A stretch of 64,000 bases of DNA, taken from Pseudomonadota bacterium. GTDB lineage: Bacteria > Desulfobacterota > Binatia > UBA9968. Under the pieces are notes generated by a model, which saw only the letters and a list, made by a program, of their open reading frames with translations, had not been told where the DNA came from and ran no database searches. The DNA lies in the NCBI GenBank assembly GCA_021324155.1, contig JAJPJQ010000018.1:171381-235380 (forward strand), read 5' to 3'. Of this stretch, positions 20,432-28,398 are shown piece after piece (position 1 is the first letter of the stretch; each line of letters begins with the position of its first letter). The position numbers and the translations under genes were made by a program.

Positions 20432-21280
20432 TCAACCGAACCTCCCAGTGATGTAATCCTCGGTCTGCCGCTTGTCGGGGTTGGTGAAGATTTTACTCGT
20501 GACGCCGAATTCTACAAGCTCCCCCATATAGAAAAAAGCCGTGAAATCCGACACCCGTGCGGCCTGCTGCATGTTGTGGGTCACGATGACGATCGTGACG
20601 CTCTCCTTGAGCTCGTGAATCAATTCCTCGATCTTGGCGGTTGCGATCGGGTCGAGCGCGGAGCACGGCTCGTCCATGAGCAGGACTTCCGGCTCGACGG
20701 CGAGCGCGCGGGCAATGCAGAGCCGCTGCTGCTGTCCGCCGGAAAGGCTTGTGCCCGGCTGATGCAATTGGTCTTTGACCTCGTCCCATAGCGCCGCCAT
20801 GTGCAGGCTTTTTTCAACTTTCTCCTCCAGCAAGCGCCGGTCGCGCATACCGTTTAGACGAAAACCGGCTATGACGTTGTCGCGGATCGACATCGTGGGA
20901 AAGGGGTTGGGCTTCTGAAACACCATGCCGACCTTCCGGCGCACCTCGACCGGATCGGTCCCGGGTCCGTAGAGGTCTACGCCATCAAGAAGCACCTTAC
21001 CCTCGACTCTCGCGCCTGGAGTGACTTCGTGCATGCGATTGAGACAGCGGATAAAAGTCGACTTGCCGCAGCCGGAAGGGCCGATGATCGCCGTAACTTT
21101 GCGGCTTTTGATCGAGAGGCTCACGTTTTTGACGGCTTTCGTTTTGCCGTAGTGCACGCTCAAGCCTTGCACCTCGATGCGAGTCTCTTCGGGCTGGGGC
21201 TGGTCCATAGGCTCCGAATACTCCGATAGCGACGGCTCGGACATGTCGCGCTCCTCGTCGACCGCTAAATTCTCATTCAT
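20432..21280 (-). CDS. pstB: Phosphate ABC transporter ATP-binding protein PstB
   Basis: This 282-residue ATPase of the high-affinity phosphate importer has Walker [10 protein letters not shown], the PstB-typical [16 protein letters not shown], the signature LSGGQQQRL, Walker [14 protein letters not shown] and H-loop [11 protein letters not shown] roughly 40-residue acidic N-terminal extension precedes the ATPase domain. Start 21280 is chosen because GAGGT lies seven bases before it and it overlaps the pstA stop by eight bases. The longer open frame runs back into pstA. Confidence 0.96.
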   Translation of the reverse strand: MNENLAVDEERDMSEPSLSEYSEPMDQPQPEETRIEVQGLSVHYGKTKAVKNVSLSIKSRKVTAIIGPSGCGKSTFIRCLNRMHEVTPGARVEGKVLLDGVDLYGPGTDPVEVRRKVGMVFQKPNPFPTMSIRDNVIAGFRLNGMRDRRLLEEKVEKSLHMAALWDEVKDQLHQPGTSLSGGQQQRLCIARALAVEPEVLLMDEPCSALDPIATAKIEELIHELKESVTIVIVTHNMQQAARVSDFTAFFYMGELVEFGVTSKIFTNPDKRQTEDYITGRFG

Positions 21281-22136
21281 GCGACTTACCTCGTAAAAAG
21301 GCTCGCGTGACCACGCTCGTGAAAAGGACAACAACCAGCAGGACAAATGATGCGGCCCAAGCCTTGCGGTGCCAATCCTCGTAAGGTGCCGTAGCGTAGG
21401 TATAGATCAAAAGCGGCACGGTCGCGATCGGCTTGCCCAGGTTCAAATTCCAAAAGGGATTCCCGAAGGCGGTGAAGAGCATCGGCGCGGCTTCGCCGAG
21501 CGCGCGGGAGACCGCCAGCACGACGCCCGTCAGCAGCGCGCTCGACGACGCTGGAAGAACTACGCTGAGAATCGTCCGCCATTTGGGGATGCCGAGCGCG
21601 AGCGACGCTTCACGAAGCGAATCGGGCACCAGGCGAAAGGCCTCGTGCGCGCTGATGAGGATAATCGGAATCATGATGAATGCATACGCAACGGAGCCGG
21701 AGAAGCCCGAGAAACCGCCCATCGGCCGCACGACGAGCGCGTAAGCAAAGAGTCCCACGACGATTGACGGCACACCGGTCAAAACCTCGGCCAAAAACCG
21801 TACGAAGCGGCCGAATCTTGCGGTGGGAAATTCGTTCACGAAAACCGCCGCACCGAGGCCAATCGGCACCGCCATGGCGGCGGCGCATGCAACGACAAGA
21901 ATGCTGCCAATAAGAGCATTGGCGATTCCACCTCCGCTCTCTCCAGCAGGCACCGGCAGCGAAGTGAGAAACTCCCAATTGATTGCCGCCGCTCCGTGAT
22001 ACAAAACATAACCTAGGATCGTCAGGAGAAAGAAAATCGTCACGCCGGCGCAGAGGAACATGCCGCCGACCGCCAGTCGCTCGGTTATCTTGCGCTGGAA
22101 CCGCCTGCGCGAAACGGCTTTGTTCACGGCGCTCAT
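21273..22136 (-). CDS. pstA: Phosphate ABC transporter permease PstA
   Basis: This 287-residue inner-membrane permease has six hydrophobic segments. The EAA loop is seen in [17 protein letters not shown], and [16 protein letters not shown] is typical of PstA. The ATG at 22136 overlaps the pstC stop as ATGA. The longer reading frame extends into pstC. The permease pairs with PstC and two PstB copies. Confidence 0.95.
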   Translation of the reverse strand: MSAVNKAVSRRRFQRKITERLAVGGMFLCAGVTIFFLLTILGYVLYHGAAAINWEFLTSLPVPAGESGGGIANALIGSILVVACAAAMAVPIGLGAAVFVNEFPTARFGRFVRFLAEVLTGVPSIVVGLFAYALVVRPMGGFSGFSGSVAYAFIMIPIILISAHEAFRLVPDSLREASLALGIPKWRTILSVVLPASSSALLTGVVLAVSRALGEAAPMLFTAFGNPFWNLNLGKPIATVPLLIYTYATAPYEDWHRKAWAASFVLLVVVLFTSVVTRAFLRGKSHE

Positions 22137-23125
22137 TCGAAGATCGCCACCTTTCCTTTCGACAAGCGCCAGATGAGAAGCTGCGCCAGCAGGCTGACGC
22201 AAATCGTGATGCCGAACAGCACCAATCCGACATAAATCAGCGAAGACACGTACAAGCTGTAGGTCGCTTCAGTGAATTCGCTCGCGATCTGACTCGCCAT
22301 GCTGTGGACCGGGTCGAAAAGGGATTGGATAATGGTAAAAGCATTTCCTCCGACCATCGTTATAGCCATCGTCTCGCCGATCGCCCGGCCCAGCCCGAGT
22401 ATCACCGCACCCACCAATCCAACTCGCGCGTAGGGGAGGGCGACTTTTGAGATCGCCTCCCATTTCGTCGCACCGAGCGCGAGCATGCCCTCGATCTGAA
22501 GTCGCGGAACGGTGAGCAGGATGTCGCGCGAGATCGCCGTGACGATCGGGATCACCATAATGGCGAGGATCACGCTGCCAGAGAGAACGCCGACGCCGTA
22601 GACGGCGGGGCCGTCAAAGAGAAAAAACCAGCCGAAGTGAGCCTTCAGCCAGATCTGCGCTGTGCGGATGACCGGAACCATCACGAACAAGCCCCAGAGG
22701 CCGAATACGATGCTGGGAATCCCGGCGAGCAGCTCGATGGGATAAGAGATAATCGGACGCACCCATTTAGGAACATAGAACGTGATGAAAACCGCGGCGC
22801 CGATGCTGATCGGCACGGCGAGAAGAAGACCGATCGCCGCCTTTACGAGGGTGCCGATAATAGTCGGGAGCGTTCCGAAAATCCTGGCGACCGGATCCCA
22901 AGTCGTGCCGACGATGAAACCGAGGCCGAATTGGCGGATCGACTCCCACGCGCCGCGAAAGAGGTCCGCAACCAAGAGCAGCGCAAGCACGATAACGCAG
23001 CTCGCTAAAGTGCGCGCGGTGACATAAAACACGCGATCGCCCAGGTTTCGCACCCGGACGTCGCTTGCCTTGCTTCTGCCGCTCTGAATGAACGGCCGGT
23101 CGATCGCTTGCGGTTCGCTCTGCAT
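22133..23125 (-). CDS. pstC: Phosphate ABC transporter permease PstC
   Basis: This 330-residue inner-membrane permease has about six membrane segments, GIPSIVFGLWGLFV matching the PstC/PstA motif, and the EAA loop EGMLALGATKWEAI for ATPase contact. A roughly 40-residue hydrophilic N-terminus precedes TM1. It is 14 bp after pstS and four bases overlap pstA. Together they import periplasmic phosphate delivered by PstS. Confidence 0.95.
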   Translation of the reverse strand: MQSEPQAIDRPFIQSGRSKASDVRVRNLGDRVFYVTARTLASCVIVLALLLVADLFRGAWESIRQFGLGFIVGTTWDPVARIFGTLPTIIGTLVKAAIGLLLAVPISIGAAVFITFYVPKWVRPIISYPIELLAGIPSIVFGLWGLFVMVPVIRTAQIWLKAHFGWFFLFDGPAVYGVGVLSGSVILAIMVIPIVTAISRDILLTVPRLQIEGMLALGATKWEAISKVALPYARVGLVGAVILGLGRAIGETMAITMVGGNAFTIIQSLFDPVHSMASQIASEFTEATYSLYVSSLIYVGLVLFGITICVSLLAQLLIWRLSKGKVAIFE

Positions 23126-23139
23126 TGCAGACTTCTTTA

Positions 23140-24198
23140 TTAGTTCAATATCGGCTTTCCGTTTATTTTGATTTTCTTCACCAGAGCCTCGGCTTTTTTA
23201 AGCGCGGGCCCTTTGAGCGGAGCGTATTCGAGCGGCAATGCGTATTGCTGGCCTTCGTGAATCATCCACCACGCCAATTGCGCCACGGCTTCGCCTTTGG
23301 CCGGATCTTTCTGGTTTTCATAAACGAGCAGCCAGGTAAAACCCGTGAGCGGGTAGGCCTTGGGGTTTGCGCTGTCCGTGACCATCACTTCCATGTTGTC
23401 GGGGAGGTTCGGCTGATCCGCTGCGAGCGCGGCGCTTTCTAGACTCGGCTCCAGGAAAGCCCCGCCCTTATTCTTCAGCTGCGCCCAGGCCATGTTGTTC
23501 TGCTTCGCGTACGCGAGCTCGACATAGCCGATCGCGCCGGGGATTTGTTGTACGGAATTCGCGACACCTTCGTTACCCTTGCCGCCCACATCGCCCGGCC
23601 AGTTGACGGACGTGGCGAAGCCGACCTTGTCCTTCCATTCCGGGCTGACCTTGGCGAGATAATTGGTAAAGATGAACGTCGTCCCGGAGCCGTCCGAGCG
23701 GTGAACCACGGCGATATCAGTGCTGGGAAGATTGACGCCCGGATTGATCGCTTTGATCCGCCCGTCGCTCCAGGTTTTAATCTTTTTCAGGTAGATGTCT
23801 GCCAATACGTCTGGCGTTAGCTTTAACTGCCCGCGCTGCACGCCCGGCAGGTTGTAAACGATCGCCTCAGCCCCGGCGACCGTCGGAATATGCAGCACAG
23901 CGCCGTTTTTAGCCTCCGCTTTCTGCTTCTCGTCCATGATGCCGTCCGAGGCGCCGAAGTCGACCGTCAGCTCTTGCAGCTGGCGGATGCCGCCGCCCGA
24001 GCCGATCGACTGGTAGTTAACTTTGACATTACAGGCCTTTACGTACTCGGCGAACATCTTGGAATAAAGCGGGTAGGGGAATGTCGCCCCCGCTCCGGTA
24101 AGCTCTTTAACTCCTTTGGTCGGGCAGCCCGCATGAAGGGCGGCAGCCGTCAGCGTGAAAGCGACGGCGGTGACAACTAGAACCAGGCTCCGCTTCAT
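23140..24198 (-). CDS. pstS: Phosphate-binding protein PstS
   Basis: This 352-residue periplasmic binding protein has a Sec signal peptide (hydrophobic residues 5-22). Phosphate-site motifs are GAGATFPYPLYSKM, YQSIGSGGGIRQL and VVHRSDGSGTTFIFTNYL. AAGGAG lies about seven bases before the ATG. It leads the nine-gene pst-pho-pit cluster. Two sets of 11-bp-phased PhoB-type heptamers and a TATTAA -10 element lie upstream, so strong induction by phosphate starvation is likely. Confidence 0.96.
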   Translation of the reverse strand: MKRSLVLVVTAVAFTLTAAALHAGCPTKGVKELTGAGATFPYPLYSKMFAEYVKACNVKVNYQSIGSGGGIRQLQELTVDFGASDGIMDEKQKAEAKNGAVLHIPTVAGAEAIVYNLPGVQRGQLKLTPDVLADIYLKKIKTWSDGRIKAINPGVNLPSTDIAVVHRSDGSGTTFIFTNYLAKVSPEWKDKVGFATSVNWPGDVGGKGNEGVANSVQQIPGAIGYVELAYAKQNNMAWAQLKNKGGAFLEPSLESAALAADQPNLPDNMEVMVTDSANPKAYPLTGFTWLLVYENQKDPAKGEAVAQLAWWMIHEGQQYALPLEYAPLKGPALKKAEALVKKIKINGKPILN

Positions 24199-24219
24199 AG
24201 TCTTCTCCTTGTTAAAAGG

Positions 24220-24275
24220 TTAATAATTCAAAGTTGTTACGATCTGGTTACGACACCGTGAACCCTGGATTACAG
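24220..24275 (-). promoter_or_regulatory. Pho box array and -10 element of pstS (proximal)
   Basis: Read on the plus strand, four heptamers repeat every 11 bp: GTTACGA (24236), GTTACGA (24247), GTGAACC (24258) and ATTACAG (24269). In pstS orientation the two nearest are TCGTAAC-N4-TCGTAAC. Exactly 10 nt after the last one comes TATTAA (24220-24225), the predicted -10 element. This matches PhoB-box geometry, where the box replaces the -35. Binding is inferred. Confidence 0.8.
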
Positions 24276-24322
24276 CTATCTTTTTCCTTTTCCCAAGACT
24301 GAGTACTAACTTTGACCCAGGG

Positions 24323-24378
24323 GAGATAACTGTCGCGGGTGACGGTCGGGTGAAGCGTGCGTTAAGAAATGATGAAGC
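24323..24378 (-). promoter_or_regulatory. Second, distal Pho box array upstream of pstS
   Basis: Four more minus-oriented heptamers repeat every 11 bp: GTGACGG (24339), GTGAAGC (24350), GTTAAGA (24361) and ATGAAGC (24372). A poor -10-like TATCTC lies 10 nt beyond. The set is out of phase with the proximal array, so it may be a second promoter or an independent PhoB-loading site. Confidence 0.55.
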
Positions 24379-24401
24379 CTAACTAGTTGTCGTTTCCGTA
24401 C

Positions 24402-24446
24402 TTTTCATTGTTTCGTAACACGATTGTAACTCGCGGGCCGTATATG
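24402..24446 (+). promoter_or_regulatory. Pho box and -10 element of the metallophosphatase operon
   Basis: TTTTCAT (24402), TCGTAAC (24413) and TTGTAAC (24424) repeat every 11 bp on the plus strand. TATATG (24441-24446) follows after 10 nt, the same spacing as at pstS on the other strand. The predicted transcript would start close to the ATG at 24455, and no Shine-Dalgarno is visible, so the first gene may be leaderless. Confidence 0.75.
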
Positions 24447-24454
24447 TGATTCGC

Positions 24455-25150
24455 ATGGACCGAGCCATAATCATCGGCGATGTGCACGGCTGCTACTTTG
24501 AGCTCCGGGCCCTTTTGGAGGAGATTCAAATAAGACCGAGCGATAGGATCGTCTTCGTCGGCGATCTTATTACCAAAGGGCCGGCCGACCGCGAGGTGTT
24601 CGACTTCGTCCGGGCCACGCGGCGCTGCGAGTCCGTGCTCGGCAACCATGAATATGACCTGTTGCGTTTTTGGCGGCGGCAGGACATTACTCTAAGCAGG
24701 CCGCAGCGGCAGACGGTCGCAGCCCTCGGCGGACTTTTCGACGGTTATATGGAATGGATCGCGGGGCTCCCCAAGCTGATCGATCTCGGCGATCAACTGG
24801 TTGTGCACGCGGGGCTTCGGCCCGGGATTGCTCTGGAGCGGCAAAGCGTCGAGGACCTGACCAGTATCCGGAGGTGCGGCGATTCCAATGCTCCATGGTT
24901 CGACCAGTACGAAGGGAAAACGGCCGTATTCGGGCATTGGGTATTCAATGCCCCACACATGACGAAGAACGCGATCGGGATCGACACCGGCTGCGTGTAT
25001 GGCGGGAGCCTGACGGCGGTGATTCTGCCGCAGCGTCGCCTGGTGAGCATTCCGGCTGTCAAATCGTATTCGCGAAAGGAGGAGCGCAGTGCCGGCCAGC
25101 ATGAAAATGTACGGCAAGCATCGCTTTCCCGGCCGTCTCTTCATAGTTGA
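24455..25150 (+). CDS. Calcineurin-like metallophosphatase (ApaH/PP-family)
   Basis: This 231-residue phosphoesterase has the full metal-binding set: GDVHGC at the N-terminus, GDLITKGP, GNHEYD, and later histidines in VVHAGLRPG and FGHWV. It resembles bacterial PPP-family and diadenosine-tetraphosphatase enzymes, and the substrate could be a phosphoprotein or a nucleotide. I prefer the ATG at 24455; a GTG at 24446 adds three residues. A PhoB-type box precedes it. The end overlaps the next gene by 62 bases. Confidence 0.88.
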   Translation: MDRAIIIGDVHGCYFELRALLEEIQIRPSDRIVFVGDLITKGPADREVFDFVRATRRCESVLGNHEYDLLRFWRRQDITLSRPQRQTVAALGGLFDGYMEWIAGLPKLIDLGDQLVVHAGLRPGIALERQSVEDLTSIRRCGDSNAPWFDQYEGKTAVFGHWVFNAPHMTKNAIGIDTGCVYGGSLTAVILPQRRLVSIPAVKSYSRKEERSAGQHENVRQASLSRPSLHS

Positions 25151-25823
25151 AGGGATCGACGGTTCGGGGAAGAGCACGCAACTGTCGCTCCTGCACAAAT
25201 GGCTCGAGTCCGAAGGATATGTCGCGTCGTTCAGCGAATGGAACTCGTCGCCGCTCGTGCGCGATGTGACGAAACGCGGCAAGAAAAAAAAGATGCTGAC
25301 GCCGATGACGTTCAGCCTCATTCACGCTACGGACTTCGCCGACCGCACCGAACACGACATCATCCCCCCGCTTAAAGCCGGCGCGGTCGTGCTCGCCGAC
25401 CGCTACATCTATACCGCGTTTGCGCGCGACGTCGTGCGCGGCGTCCACCCCGACTGGGTGCGAAGCCTCTACGGCTTCGCGGTCAAGCCGACCGTCGCAT
25501 TTTATTTCCGCACTCCATTGGATGTCGCCACGAAACGCATCCTCGGCGGCCGCGATGCGATGAAGTACTACGAAGCCGGCATGGATCTCGATCTCAGCGA
25601 CGACATCGAGGAAAGCTTCCGTATCTTTCAAGGTCGCATCATCGAGGAATATGAGAAGATGGTGGAGGAATTCGGGTTGGTGGTTATTGACGCCACGCTG
25701 TCGATCGAAGAGCAGCAGCTTGAAATGCGGCGCATCGTAACTGAGGCGTTGACGGGGACGAAAAAGACGAGGGTACGGCGATGGCTCGATTTAGCTTCTT
25801 TGGGGAAGGCCCCCCAGGAATAG
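25089..25823 (+). CDS. Thymidylate-kinase-like P-loop kinase (first of a tandem pair)
   Basis: This 244-residue protein of the thymidylate kinase superfamily has an intact P-loop GIDGSGKST at residues 22-30 and a DRY motif in VLADRYIYTAFARD. It departs from housekeeping Tmk in the ATDFADRTEHDIIP segment, which it shares with its neighbour. It starts at a GTG behind a strong AAAGGAGGAG. It lies in a predicted PhoB-controlled operon with a phosphatase. The acceptor may be a nucleotide other than dTMP. PPK2 polyphosphate kinases have a related fold, but I see no direct PPK2 motif. Confidence 0.8.
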   Translation: MPASMKMYGKHRFPGRLFIVEGIDGSGKSTQLSLLHKWLESEGYVASFSEWNSSPLVRDVTKRGKKKKMLTPMTFSLIHATDFADRTEHDIIPPLKAGAVVLADRYIYTAFARDVVRGVHPDWVRSLYGFAVKPTVAFYFRTPLDVATKRILGGRDAMKYYEAGMDLDLSDDIEESFRIFQGRIIEEYEKMVEEFGLVVIDATLSIEEQQLEMRRIVTEALTGTKKTRVRRWLDLASLGKAPQE

Positions 25824-26500
25824 AGTTAGAAGAGCTAAAAGGAAAAATGGTCGTCCTGGAGGGTACCGACGGCGTCGGTCGCTCCACGCACGTAAGCCTG
25901 CTTAAACAATGGCTGGAAAACAACGGCCACGCGGTGCTGGATACCGGCATGACGCGCTCGGCGCTCGCCGGCAAGCGGCTGCGCCAAGCCAAGGAAGGCC
26001 ACACGCTCGGCGGCATCACGATGAGTCTATTTTACACGACCGATTTCGCCGACCGTCTCGAAAATGAGATGATCCCGGCGCTGCGCGCCGGCTTCGTCGT
26101 CCTCACCGACCGGTACATCTATTCGCTCATGGCGCGCTCGATCGTGCGCGGCGCCGACCCCGAATGGATCGCCAACGTGTGCAGCTTCGCGCTCAAGCCC
26201 GACGCCGTCTTGTACCTTCGCCTCAACATCGACGATCTCGTCACGCGCGTGATCCAGACGAAAGGCTTCGACTACTGGGAATCCGGCATGGACCTGCACC
26301 TCGGCGCCGACCGCTACGACAGCTTCGTCGAGTACCAGCGCCGTCTGCTCGCGCAGTTCGACAGCATGGTTGAAGCATACGGCTTCGAAGTCGTAGACGC
26401 GTCCGGCAGCATCGAAGAGGTCTTCGACGATCTGAAGCAGAGGATTGCGCGAGTCGTCGAGCCGGAGCGCGCCTCAGGGGCGGGAAAAGGCAAGCAGTAG
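25781..26500 (+). CDS. Thymidylate-kinase-like protein with altered P-loop (second of a tandem pair)
   Basis: This 239-residue paralogue of the preceding gene shares FADRLENEMIPALRAG, DRYIYSLMARSIVRG and the general layout. Its P-loop reads GTDGVGRST at residues 28-36, so the invariant Walker A lysine is arginine (Arg34). It may bind nucleotide weakly, act as a regulatory partner of the first kinase, or use a different phosphate donor. It overlaps the previous gene by 43 bases, with GAGGG before the ATG, and converges with the CHAD gene. Confidence 0.78.
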   Translation: MARFSFFGEGPPGIELEELKGKMVVLEGTDGVGRSTHVSLLKQWLENNGHAVLDTGMTRSALAGKRLRQAKEGHTLGGITMSLFYTTDFADRLENEMIPALRAGFVVLTDRYIYSLMARSIVRGADPEWIANVCSFALKPDAVLYLRLNIDDLVTRVIQTKGFDYWESGMDLHLGADRYDSFVEYQRRLLAQFDSMVEAYGFEVVDASGSIEEVFDDLKQRIARVVEPERASGAGKGKQ

Positions 26501-27334
26501 AGGAGGACGTCCGCTCGCCCCCGCCGGTCCGGCCGCCCCGCGGGCGGCCCGAAGGATCTCCTCGGCCGCGGCTTTCTGCCGACGGTCGTCTTTTTCCAAT
26601 TCTTTTAAGAGCGTTTGCGCTGCGCGGAATTCGCGCAGAAGAATTTTCGGCCGCGCGAGCGATTCGGCGATCATGCGATCGGCGATCTCGTGGTCATGCC
26701 ACTTGCCGAGCACGCGCTGCAGGCCCTTGAGGGTTTCCAACAGAGGCGCCACGTCCCGCTCGAGCTCCTGTGCAAGCTCCAAGCGGTAGCGCAGTTTCTT
26801 CGTCGCTATGCGAAACTCGTGCAGCTCGCTGTCGCAGCGGGTCCGTTCCGCATCGGTAAGCGACGATTGCCATTTCCCCGCCGCTGTGTCGAGGCGCGCT
26901 TGCAGGTCCGCGGGCTTGGGCTTCTCACTGTTCAGCAAATCTTGCCATTTATCGGTAATGCCTCTGATATCGAGGCCATCGATTCGGCGGCGCGCGCGCT
27001 TGATTTCACGCCGGCGCTCTTTCTCGACATACGCCTCGACCAGCCGCCAAGCGGATTCATGCCCGTCGTTGCGCGCGCGCCGTTTATTTTTACCTACGAT
27101 CGAAAGGACGACGTCGCAGTTGCGCCACCCGCCCAGGTCGCGTCGAATATTGCGGAGCAGCTTATGGAATTTGCGGAGCTTCTTGGTTGGCGGATCTGGA
27201 AAAAGCGCCGCCAGATATTCTTCGACTCGCCGCGCGGCGACGCGCGCGCGATGGACTGCCTTGGGATCGTCGCTGTCCAGGACGCGGGGAAGAGCGCGCG
27301 TCAACCGACGCAGACGCTCGCTCCCCGGGCGCAC
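26474..27334 (-). CDS. CHAD-domain protein (predicted polyphosphate-binding)
   Basis: This protein of about 286 residues is made almost wholly of a CHAD domain, a basic helical fold that binds inorganic polyphosphate. Conserved blocks are VHRARVAARRVEEYLAAL near the start and LHEFRIATKKLRYRLELA near residue 190, with many Arg/Lys throughout. The start is uncertain: the frame is open into the upstream sixA gene, and I chose GTG 27334 just before the domain. It ends a ppx - phosphatase-like - sixA group, which fits a polyphosphate role. Confidence 0.8.
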   Translation of the reverse strand: MRPGSERLRRLTRALPRVLDSDDPKAVHRARVAARRVEEYLAALFPDPPTKKLRKFHKLLRNIRRDLGGWRNCDVVLSIVGKNKRRARNDGHESAWRLVEAYVEKERRREIKRARRRIDGLDIRGITDKWQDLLNSEKPKPADLQARLDTAAGKWQSSLTDAERTRCDSELHEFRIATKKLRYRLELAQELERDVAPLLETLKGLQRVLGKWHDHEIADRMIAESLARPKILLREFRAAQTLLKELEKDDRRQKAAAEEILRAARGAAGPAGASGRPPLLLAFSRP

Positions 27335-27408
27335 GAACTCGGCGCCGCCTATATCGGTCGCTGAATACGGCGCAGCGGCTTTTTCCGCGCTGCCCGTCGG
27401 CTGTCTCT

Positions 27409-27915
27409 TTAGCTGTAGCGTAGCTTTCTTAGCTGGCGCGGCGTCAGCATCCAGCGGAACACGCCCGGCTTTCTCATATCGAGCTCGTTCAGCTCGATGC
27501 AGCAAACGCCGCCCTTTTTGAGATCGATTTCCGCCGACTCGCTGCGGCAGAGCAGGAGCGAGGCCGCCTTGCCCAAAAACGGCTGATGGCCGACGAGCAG
27601 CAATTCCTGACAATCGCGGTACTCGAGCAGACGCGCCGCCAAGCTTTCAACCGATGCGTCGGGCTTTAATTCCTCGGCATCCTCCACTTGTTTCTTCATA
27701 TCGAAAATCTTCGCGACGATGTCCGCCGTCTCACGCGCGCGGGGAAGCGGGCTTGTAACGATGCGATCGAAGGATATCTTCAACGCCCGCAGGCCTTTGG
27801 CCGCCTGGCGGGTTCGTTTAGCGCCTTTTTTCGTCAGCTCCCGCTCTTCGTCCGCTTCGACTTCGGGATCGTCCTTCGCCTGTGCGATGCCGTGCCGCAT
27901 GAAATAAACATTCAT
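27409..27915 (-). CDS. SixA-type histidine phosphatase
   Basis: This 168-residue member of the histidine phosphatase (phosphoglycerate-mutase-like) superfamily begins MNVYFMRHGIAQ, with the catalytic RHG. It also has TSPLPRARETADIV and a second histidine in LLVGHQPFLG. SixA removes phosphate from histidine phosphotransfer proteins. Other family members act on small phosphate esters. GGAGGAG lies seven bases before the ATG. It sits between a degenerate LMW-phosphatase and a CHAD protein. Confidence 0.88.
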   Translation of the reverse strand: MNVYFMRHGIAQAKDDPEVEADEERELTKKGAKRTRQAAKGLRALKISFDRIVTSPLPRARETADIVAKIFDMKKQVEDAEELKPDASVESLAARLLEYRDCQELLLVGHQPFLGKAASLLLCRSESAEIDLKKGGVCCIELNELDMRKPGVFRWMLTPRQLRKLRYS

Positions 27916-27935
27916 GATTTTCTCCTCCGATGGTT

Positions 27936-28379
27936 TCAATGGGTCACGTTGCGCCAATGGTCCAGAAATAGAGCCGCGACTTCCTTGTCGATTTCGTCGC
28001 GCATGAAGCGAAGCACCGCCCGGAGCGGAGCTTCGCTGCCCGTGCGCCGAGCGTCGGGAATCGCCCAGTGCATGAGACGGGTTCTTGGCGGCAGCGACGG
28101 CCATACTCCCTGCGTCTCCCCGAGAGCTACGATGAGATCGATGCGATCCATCGGAATGCTGTCGAGCGGCTTCGCGCGCTCGAGCGGCATCTCGACCTCG
28201 ACTTCCCGCATAACTTCTATCGCCGCCGACGGCACCTCGCGAGGCACCAGGGCCGCGCTGAATATCCGCGTGTCGGGCGGCGCGAGCCGCTTTGCAATCG
28301 CTTCGGCCATTTGGCCGCTGCAGGATTGATCCATCCCCAAGAAAAGAATGTTTCTTTCAAGGCTCTTTCTGCGACTCAT
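27936..28379 (-). CDS. Degenerate low-molecular-weight phosphatase / ArsC-like protein
   Basis: This 147-residue protein has the LMW-PTP/arsenate reductase fold by its LFLGMDQSCSGQMAEAI start, AAIEVMREVEVEM middle and WAIPDARRTG end. The catalytic loop normally reads C-T-G-N-S-C-R-S. Here the nucleophile is Gly15 and the essential arginine is Ser21, while Cys20 remains. The later ArsC cysteines are also lost (VALGETQGVWP). It is therefore probably a catalytically dead anion-binding protein. GGAGAG precedes the ATG. Confidence 0.78.
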   Translation of the reverse strand: MSRRKSLERNILFLGMDQSCSGQMAEAIAKRLAPPDTRIFSAALVPREVPSAAIEVMREVEVEMPLERAKPLDSIPMDRIDLIVALGETQGVWPSLPPRTRLMHWAIPDARRTGSEAPLRAVLRFMRDEIDKEVAALFLDHWRNVTH

Positions 28380-28398
28380 AATCACCTCTCCATTTTTA

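Noticed and set aside
24360..24375. Sixteen-base sequence shared with 32466-32481, first taken as a dispersed repeat or insertion mark
   Set aside because: Both copies fall in 11-bp-phased heptamer arrays, so a shared regulatory site explains them better. There is no sign of an insertion sequence.
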